Below are positions 59,004 through 64,000 of a stretch of 64,000 nucleotides of DNA, piece by piece. Both the position numbers and the translations under genes were made by a program. A model generated the notes under the pieces. That model was given only the letters and a program-made list of their open reading frames with translations, had not been told where the DNA came from and ran no database searches. The stretch is from Halonotius aquaticus (GTDB lineage Archaea > Halobacteriota > Halobacteria > Halobacteriales > Haloferacaceae). Numbering within the stretch: the first letter of the stretch is position 1; the number at the start of each line of letters is the position of its first letter. The DNA lies in NCBI RefSeq assembly GCF_003605575.1, contig NZ_QKNY01000004.1, positions 62,001 to 126,000 of the forward strand, written 5' to 3'.

Positions 59004-59939
59004 GTGAGCACCACACGCGACGGCGGGCTGTTCCTCCTGTTGTCGTTTCTCTGGGGCACCTCGTTTATGGCGATCAAACTCGGCTTAGAGTTCATGCCGC
59101 CGGTGTTGTTCGCGGCGGTGCGATACGACGTGACTGCCGTGTTGATGCTCGGCTACGTAGCCGCGACGACCGGCGAGTGGCGACCCCGAAGCCGGGCTGA
59201 CTGGCTAGTCGTCGGCGTCGGCGCGGCGCTCATCATCGCGCTCTACAATGCCTTCTTGTTTATTGGCCAACAGGGCGTCACCAGCGGTGTCGCCGCCATC
59301 CTCATCGCGATGAACCCGATCCTCGCAACCGGGTTTTCTCGGGTCTTGCTCCCGCAGGAACGACTCGGCGGGATCGAAACGGTCGGGCTCCTGCTCGGAT
59401 TTCTCGGCGTCGGGTTGGTCGCCTGGCCCGAATCAGCTGGCCCGCTCGCTGCCGACCTCCTCGCACCGGCGTTCGTCCTGTTGGCGGCGGCCTGTGTCGC
59501 CCTCGGCAGCGTCGTCGTCCAGCGCGTTGACAGCGATATCGGCACCGAAGGGATGGTTGCGTGGTCGACCGCGCTGGGAGCCCTGTTGTTGCACGCGATG
59601 AGTGCTGGTCTCCCCGCAGAATCCGTCGGTGACGTTGCCGTCACGCCGGTCGCGATTATCTCAGTCGCCTATCTCGCGGTGTTTGCAAGCGCGGTTGGCT
59701 ACGTCATTTACTTCGAACTACTCGATCGCCTCGGTGCGATTGAGATCAACCTTGTGTCGTATGCTGTTCCTGTGTTTGCCGCCCTCTCGGGATGGCTCGT
59801 ACTCGACGAGTCACTTGATATCGCGGCCATTGCTGGCTTCGTCGTCATCTTCGTCGGCTTTCTGCTGTTGAAGCAGTCAACGATCCGTGACCGTGTCTGG
59901 GTCGACCGAGAGACGAACGCAACAGATCTAAGTGAATAA
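59004..59939 (+). CDS. EamA/DMT-family transporter
   Basis: The 311-residue protein has ten hydrophobic helices in two EamA repeats (LLLSFLWGTSFMAIKLGLEF and a second repeat after residue 150). The family exports metabolites such as amino acids or purines. GTG 59004 is the start. Nearby aromatic-pathway genes offer a weak hint of an aromatic substrate. Its stop is six bases before the end of the convergent chorismate mutase gene. Confidence 0.9.
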   Translation: MSTTRDGGLFLLLSFLWGTSFMAIKLGLEFMPPVLFAAVRYDVTAVLMLGYVAATTGEWRPRSRADWLVVGVGAALIIALYNAFLFIGQQGVTSGVAAILIAMNPILATGFSRVLLPQERLGGIETVGLLLGFLGVGLVAWPESAGPLAADLLAPAFVLLAAACVALGSVVVQRVDSDIGTEGMVAWSTALGALLLHAMSAGLPAESVGDVAVTPVAIISVAYLAVFASAVGYVIYFELLDRLGAIEINLVSYAVPVFAALSGWLVLDESLDIAAIAGFVVIFVGFLLLKQSTIRDRVWVDRETNATDLSE

Positions 59940-59945
59940 AACGAA

Positions 59946-60239
59946 TTAGCGGCTCTCGCGCTGTTCGACCTTGTTCAACTCGATCAGCAGCCGGAAAACC
60001 GTCTTCACGAGGTTCGAGTCGAGATCGAACTTGGCGGCGTTCTCGCCAGCCCGTTCCATCACCGCGTCTTCCTGACTCTCATCGGTCGTCGGCAGATCGC
60101 GTTCGGCTTTGACATCGGCGATTGTCTCGGCGACGTAGGTGCGGCGGGCGATCAACTCGACGATCTCGCGGTCGATCGATTCGATCTCTGCGCGCAGTTC
60201 CTCCAGGCTCATCTCGTCGGGTTCGGGGTTCGTGCTCAT
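59946..60239 (-). CDS. aroQ: chorismate mutase, AroQ class
   Basis: The 97-residue all-helical enzyme turns chorismate into prephenate, toward Phe and Tyr. It has the AroQ residues: SLEELRAEIESIDREIVELIARRTYVAETIADVK with catalytic Arg and Lys, and a later NLVKTVFRLLIELNK. ATG 60239 overlaps the stop of the shikimate kinase gene by four bases, so the two are one operon. Confidence 0.94.
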   Translation of the reverse strand: MSTNPEPDEMSLEELRAEIESIDREIVELIARRTYVAETIADVKAERDLPTTDESQEDAVMERAGENAAKFDLDSNLVKTVFRLLIELNKVEQRESR

Positions 60240-61126
60240 TGGATGGATGCTCCAGTGGTTCGTGTGGTGGTCTCGATCAGCGTCCCGTCTCGCTCGGCCC
60301 ACGACTCGCGGACGGCCGCCAGCGACGCCTCGTCGCCGACGGCAACGACGCTCGGGCCGGTGCCGGATAGCGAAACACCGTGGCAGTGCGGCATGGCCTC
60401 GACGGTCGGGTCGGTATCGAAATCAAGCGCGGCCGAGTACGCCAGCCCGTTGACCGTCATCGCCTCGCCGAAGCGACCGTCGAGGGCTAACTCGACGATG
60501 AGGTCGGCCATCTCGGCGACGTTTCCACAGCGGTCAACATCGGCGTCCGCGCTGTAGGCCCGTTCCGGCGGCGTCCAGACGAGGACGGCCCACTCGCGGG
60601 TCTCGTGGGCCAGCAGTTCGTCGGCGGTGTTGTCGGTGACGACGACGCCGCCGAGCATGCTCGCGCTGGCATCGTCGAACGCGCCAGTGATCGTGACGCC
60701 AACGTCGCGGGCGGCCTCGACGCCGATCCGGCAGGCGTCGAGTTTCGTGATCGCGTCGCCAGCGGCCAGATCATCAGTGTCGTCGTCGACAAGTTCAACG
60801 CCGAGCGCGTCGAGCGTCGCCAACACGGTCGCGTTGGCGGCGGCACTCGAACTTTTCAGGCCGGCAGCCATCGGCACCTCGCTGTCGGTGGCGACGGTGC
60901 CGCCCTCGCCATCGCCGAAGCGCTCGACGACGCGTTCGACACAGCGTTCGATCAGGCGGGTGTCGGCGTCGGGTGCGCCCGCGATCTCGCCGGTCACCGC
61001 GTCGGCGTCGGCCGCGAGTTCGACGGTTGCCGTCGTCTCGACATCGATAGCGAACGCCGAGCCCTGTCCGGTCGCCAGGGCGTTGAGGACGGTGCCGGCA
61101 CCGGGTGCGGTTGCGACGCCGTTCAT
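60236..61126 (-). CDS. aroK: archaeal shikimate kinase (GHMP family)
   Basis: The 296-residue kinase belongs to the GHMP superfamily, the archaeal form unrelated to bacterial AroK. Motif 2 is PMAAGLKSSSAAANA (phosphate loop), motif 3 GVSLSGTGPSVVAV, and the N-terminus APGAGTVLNALATGQG matches motif 1. It phosphorylates shikimate between AroE and EPSP synthase. ATG 61126 begins motif 1 after a few residues. It is coupled to chorismate mutase downstream. Confidence 0.94.
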   Translation of the reverse strand: MNGVATAPGAGTVLNALATGQGSAFAIDVETTATVELAADADAVTGEIAGAPDADTRLIERCVERVVERFGDGEGGTVATDSEVPMAAGLKSSSAAANATVLATLDALGVELVDDDTDDLAAGDAITKLDACRIGVEAARDVGVTITGAFDDASASMLGGVVVTDNTADELLAHETREWAVLVWTPPERAYSADADVDRCGNVAEMADLIVELALDGRFGEAMTVNGLAYSAALDFDTDPTVEAMPHCHGVSLSGTGPSVVAVGDEASLAAVRESWAERDGTLIETTTRTTGASIQ

Positions 61127-61190
61127 ACCAACAGGGGTGGGTGCAGCGATCAAAGGTGTGGCGGTTCGGCCCTGTTTGGCAGGACAGCGG

Positions 61191-61198
61191 TTATATAC
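61191..61198 (+). promoter_or_regulatory. TATA box before the surface-protein gene
   Basis: TTATATAC centred at 61194-61195 predicts a start at about 61220. That is 65 bases before the ATG of the surface protein but exactly at the ATG of a 19-codon frame. Confidence 0.6.
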
Positions 61199-61220
61199 GA
61201 TCGGGCTCGAACTGATAGGC

Positions 61221-61280
61221 ATGTGCAACGTTCGTCGAACCGCTGCGGCCACTGTCTCGGTGCGACACCCTGGTCGGTGA
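61221..61280 (+). CDS. possible 19-residue leader peptide
   Basis: The frame starts at the predicted transcript start and ends with a TGA at 61278-61280 that overlaps an in-frame GTG start (61277) of the downstream surface protein. The peptide is basic (five Arg, one His), unusual for a haloarchaeal protein, so it may regulate rather than act itself. It could be chance; a real leader would give translational coupling or arrest. Confidence 0.35.
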   Translation: MCNVRRTAAATVSVRHPGR

Positions 61281-61285
61281 GTCCG

Positions 61286-62569
61286 ATGGCATGCACGCTG
61301 CGGCTGGTGGTGCTGGCGGCGGCTCTCCTCATCGTGGGGAGTGTCATCGTCGGCTCGGCAGCCGCCGCAACCGGTGACACGACAACCGCGGTCTACGCTG
61401 TCGATGATGCTGAGAGCGACGCCCCCGACGCCACGCTAACCGACGGTGGCGTCTACTGGCAGGGCCAGCGCCTCGGCCTCGGTAATGTCAGTCGTGACCT
61501 GGCCAACACGACGAACCGAACCGACGTTGAGACGCTGCATCTGCGGGTATACGACCCCGATGACAATGAACTCGGGCGACTCGTTCGAGAGATCGATCTT
61601 GTCGAGGGGAATGAAACGCTGCAAACGACCGAGCTCAATGGCACGTACATCCTCCTCCCGGCCGATCAGCGAGATGTCGCGCTCAGGTTCCAGGACGGGC
61701 GTGTCAACGGAACCGCCCCGACCGAATCGGCGACCGCGTTTGAGGTGCTTGTCCAGACGCTGAATGTTGCGTGGGAACCAAGCCCACCGAGCGCGGTCGG
61801 CTCTGATCGGCAACTGGAGGTGCGATCGAATCGCCTCCGGTACAACGTCAACCTGAGCAGTCCGGATCTCAACTACACACAGTTAGAGACCGCGTTCATG
61901 GACGATCGGTTCCTCCGGAATCAAAACGGGCCGTTCGATGACCGTCGGCCGTTCACCCGCGGGGCCGAGAGCTATGATGTTTATGCTGACGAGGAGACGA
62001 TTGTGCTCCGTGGATTTGCCGATGGGTCGCTCCGCCCTGATTTCGCTGGCCTGCCGCGACTGCCGGAGGCGGTCATGGTCGAAGTGACTGATACGGGCGT
62101 TCGAGACACCGCCTCGTTGTCGACTGGGGCTGTCGAAACGGGGCCATTCAACGTCACCCAACTGCGGCTTCCCGATCGTGTCGACCCCGGCCAGTCCGTG
62201 ACGATGTCGGCGACGATCACCAACGAGTGGCCCGGCAGCGACACGCAGGCTGTAACGTTCGAACTCGCCGGGCAGCGACAAACAGTCAGAACGCAGTTGG
62301 CCGGTGGGGCGTCGACAGAGATCACAGCGACGTTTACCGCTCCTGAAGAGCCGGGGGACAAACGCTATGCCGTCGGTGCCGGCGGCGAATCGGCAACCGG
62401 GACGCTCACTGTTGTTGCTCCCGAACCAGAAACTGGGTCGGAGTCTGTTTCTGGTGATGATGGTAGTACATCTGACAGCGGGGGAACCGGATTGATCGGT
62501 CCGATTGGCGTGGGCGGGATCATGACGACACTCTCGTTGCTGACGGTGTTGTTGTTCCGTCGTCGATGA
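61286..62569 (+). CDS. secreted surface protein with C-terminal anchor
   Basis: The 427-residue protein has a Sec signal peptide (RLVVLAAALLIVGSVIVGSAAAA), an extracellular region of two or more beta domains including a CARDB-like one (PDRVDPGQSVTMSATITNEWPG), an Asp/Ser/Gly linker, and a final helix followed by RRR (TTLSLLTVLLFRRR). The tail resembles archaeosortase-type anchors, though a PGF motif is not clear. Several NxT/NxS sites suggest glycosylation. GTG 61277 is an alternative start. Role in the cell envelope; ligand unknown. Confidence 0.82.
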   Translation: MACTLRLVVLAAALLIVGSVIVGSAAAATGDTTTAVYAVDDAESDAPDATLTDGGVYWQGQRLGLGNVSRDLANTTNRTDVETLHLRVYDPDDNELGRLVREIDLVEGNETLQTTELNGTYILLPADQRDVALRFQDGRVNGTAPTESATAFEVLVQTLNVAWEPSPPSAVGSDRQLEVRSNRLRYNVNLSSPDLNYTQLETAFMDDRFLRNQNGPFDDRRPFTRGAESYDVYADEETIVLRGFADGSLRPDFAGLPRLPEAVMVEVTDTGVRDTASLSTGAVETGPFNVTQLRLPDRVDPGQSVTMSATITNEWPGSDTQAVTFELAGQRQTVRTQLAGGASTEITATFTAPEEPGDKRYAVGAGGESATGTLTVVAPEPETGSESVSGDDGSTSDSGGTGLIGPIGVGGIMTTLSLLTVLLFRRR

Positions 62570-62608
62570 TGACTGACCCGCATCTCAATAATTGGTTCCG
62601 GCGGCTGG

Positions 62609-62938
62609 TTACAACAGATAGATGAGGAGTCCGCCAACTAGGACGAAGAGAAGCGCGAACACAGCGTTTGCCCAGACCTTTGGTGGGCGGCCGAATACGC
62701 GGCCGAGCAGTTGTCGACTTGGTGGGAATAGCTGGATTCCGCCATACACAACCGGAATGCCACCAAGATTATCTGGAAGCACTGAGAGCCCGCCGACGAT
62801 GATGAGGAAGCCAACGGCGTAGCTCACCCGGCCAATTATCACCTTTCGTTTGGTGTCTGAGTCCTGTGGCTTACCACAGTTCGGGCAGAACGTGGCTGTG
62901 TTGTCGACCTCGGTGCCACAGTTATCACACGCCGGCAT
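62609..62938 (-). CDS. zinc-ribbon membrane protein
   Basis: The 109-residue protein starts with a zinc ribbon (CDNCGTEVDNTATFCPNCGKP, Cys4/7/18/21), then two hydrophobic helices (VSYAVGFLIIVGGLSVL and VFALLFVLVGGLLIYLL). It is a common small haloarchaeal pattern of unknown function. It is convergent with the surface-protein gene. Confidence 0.82.
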   Translation of the reverse strand: MPACDNCGTEVDNTATFCPNCGKPQDSDTKRKVIIGRVSYAVGFLIIVGGLSVLPDNLGGIPVVYGGIQLFPPSRQLLGRVFGRPPKVWANAVFALLFVLVGGLLIYLL

Positions 62939-63017
62939 GGTCGTTGGTAGATGAATAGCTGGTCAGCATATCAATTCTTTCATATTGGAGATATACCGAT
63001 CTGATAATCGGGCCGAT

Positions 63018-63026
63018 GAATATATT
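63018..63026 (+). promoter_or_regulatory. TATA-like element before the last gene
   Basis: GAATATATT would start a transcript near 63048, 15 bases before ATG 63063. The whole region is AT-rich, so other choices (ACATAAAT at 63037-63044) are possible. Confidence 0.35.
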
Positions 63027-63062
63027 ACTGTTCGTTACATAAATTTCTTAACGTTGGTATCC

Positions 63063-64000
63063 ATGGATAAGTCCTATATTGGCGATGCAGTCGGATTACT
63101 TGCGGTTTTAATCATTAGCATTGTCTTTATTTCAGTCGTGTTTACCGGTGGTGTTGCTGCAGACTCACATCTTGGTATTGACGAGGTTCAATGGCCAAAC
63201 GAGCTTGATGAAGGAGATTCACTTGGAATCCTTGTTGACGTATCGAACTCACGTAGTCAAGATGCAACTACTGATGTTCGATTGATTGCTAACGGTGAAG
63301 AACAAGATATTATTCGAAACGCAACTATTCCAGCTGGTGGAACCCAGCTTTCGTTATTTTGGAGTTCAGTTCCGTCTCGTCCGACTGAGGAGATCAATCC
63401 AACAGTTGAGATTCGTGGTGATGCAGAGAGTGAAGAAATTCCGATACGATGGTCGGAATTTGTTGTTGTAGACGGCACATTCAGTGTCGAACCTGATTTT
63501 AGCGATATCAGCGAGACCAGTGGGACTCGTGTTAATCTATCAGCTACGGTTAGAAACAGGGGTACAGATAGTGACACACAACGAGTTTTCCTTAACCGAA
63601 CTCCACGAGACTCCTACGAGGAGACGATCCAACTTGATGGTGGCAACCAAACAAAAATATATCATAATGAGACCTTCTTGCTCCCTGGCGAGTACACATT
63701 TGACGCCGTAACGCAAAATGAGAGCGTCTCAGAAACCGTGACGATTCCAAGAACGGGTGAGGTCAGCATTACTGAAACCTCTTATGAGGATGGGAGACTG
63801 CACGTTGGGGCTGATATTGAAAATAATGCTGATCAGCCAGTGACGCAAAAAATAATCAGCAATGTTTCCGGGGTCTCCTACAAAACCAAATCAATTCTAA
63901 TTGACCGACAATCGACACGCCGTGTAGAATTTAGCCATGTTGTTTCGGATCAAAGGAGAAATATCACGGTGAATTCTACACAGCCGGATGTTGCGACTGA
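63063..64000 (+). CDS. AT-rich surface protein, partial at window end
   Basis: An uninterrupted frame of 312 codons runs from ATG 63063 past the window end. It has an N-terminal hydrophobic segment (GLLAVLIISIVFISVVFTGG) and then repeated beta domains with CARDB-like edges: GDSLGILVDVSNSRSQ near 50, SGTRVNLSATVRNRGTDS near 160, and later a third, with several NxS/NxT sites. It is an extracellular or membrane-tethered adhesin-like protein. Codons end in A or T far more often than in the rest of the window, which signals foreign origin or a hypervariable surface island. Confidence 0.8.
   Translation, partial: MDKSYIGDAVGLLAVLIISIVFISVVFTGGVAADSHLGIDEVQWPNELDEGDSLGILVDVSNSRSQDATTDVRLIANGEEQDIIRNATIPAGGTQLSLFWSSVPSRPTEEINPTVEIRGDAESEEIPIRWSEFVVVDGTFSVEPDFSDISETSGTRVNLSATVRNRGTDSDTQRVFLNRTPRDSYEETIQLDGGNQTKIYHNETFLLPGEYTFDAVTQNESVSETVTIPRTGEVSITETSYEDGRLHVGADIENNADQPVTQKIISNVSGVSYKTKSILIDRQSTRRVEFSHVVSDQRRNITVNSTQPDVAT

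Noticed and set aside
1-64000. Search for tRNA, rRNA, CRISPR, transposase and integrase features
   Set aside because: No T-loop-like tRNA motifs, ribosomal RNA stretches, regular spacer arrays or recombinase motifs were recognised on reading; a covariance search would be needed to exclude them fully.

Overview
The window is GC-rich chromosomal DNA from a haloarchaeon (class Halobacteria). Support comes from the strongly acidic proteome, TATA elements about 25 bp upstream of start codons that give leaderless transcripts, archaeal information-processing genes (TFB, Spt5, SecE, archaeal DtdA, GHMP-type shikimate kinase, NreA, FtsZ1) and several gene families known to me only from haloarchaea. 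I cannot fix the genus. No tRNA, rRNA, CRISPR array or transposase was seen.

Layout. (1) 0-3 kb is the edge of a cytochrome oxidase cluster: a heme-copper oxidase subunit I, two small membrane proteins and a lipoprotein. (2) 3-23.6 kb is an accessory region dominated by reactive-sulfur, thiol-redox and metal genes. A minus-strand operon (rhodanese-MBL hydrolase, two half-size YeeE/YedE channels, a PiT-like permease lacking the PiT signature) faces a TusA-DsrE pair. Next come a GlpA-like flavoprotein and a CoA-disulfide/persulfide reductase with a rhodanese tail, then a ZIP transporter and a NikR/NicO nickel pair, DoxX, a PAS histidine kinase, thioredoxin reductase, thioredoxin, a cysteine-containing HTH regulator, TauE with a 49-residue partner, and a double UspA protein. 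Several promoters here share the half-site ATACAA/TTGTAT. (3) 23.6-37.9 kb is housekeeping: TruD, methylglyoxal synthase, aldo/keto reductase, DHH phosphoesterase, SDR, PolX and NreA. (4) 38-49 kb holds a TFB without zinc-ribbon cysteines, RNase HI, PadR, rhomboid protease, endonuclease V, a Get3/ArsA ATPase and an aminotransferase, with two copies of a structured intergenic element and one hairpin array. (5) 48.6-61.1 kb holds the spt5-secE-ftsZ1 block, dtdA, then chorismate metabolism: aroE, pabB-pabA-pabC, aroQ-aroK, with Rieske, carbonic anhydrase and EamA genes between. (6) 61-64 kb holds cell-surface proteins; the last is AT-rich and runs off the window.

Working together. My reading of region 2 (inference) is that sulfur anions enter or leave through the YeeE-type, PiT-like and TauE proteins. 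Sulfane sulfur is then passed between rhodanese, TusA and DsrE, oxidised by the MBL enzyme, and reduced by the CoA-disulfide-reductase-like protein and the thioredoxin system. The shared half-sites and the cysteine-containing regulator are candidates for control. The most novel-looking signals are this possible regulon, the two covarying intergenic elements, the hairpin array that forms the 3' end of spt5, and a possible leader peptide at 61.2 kb.
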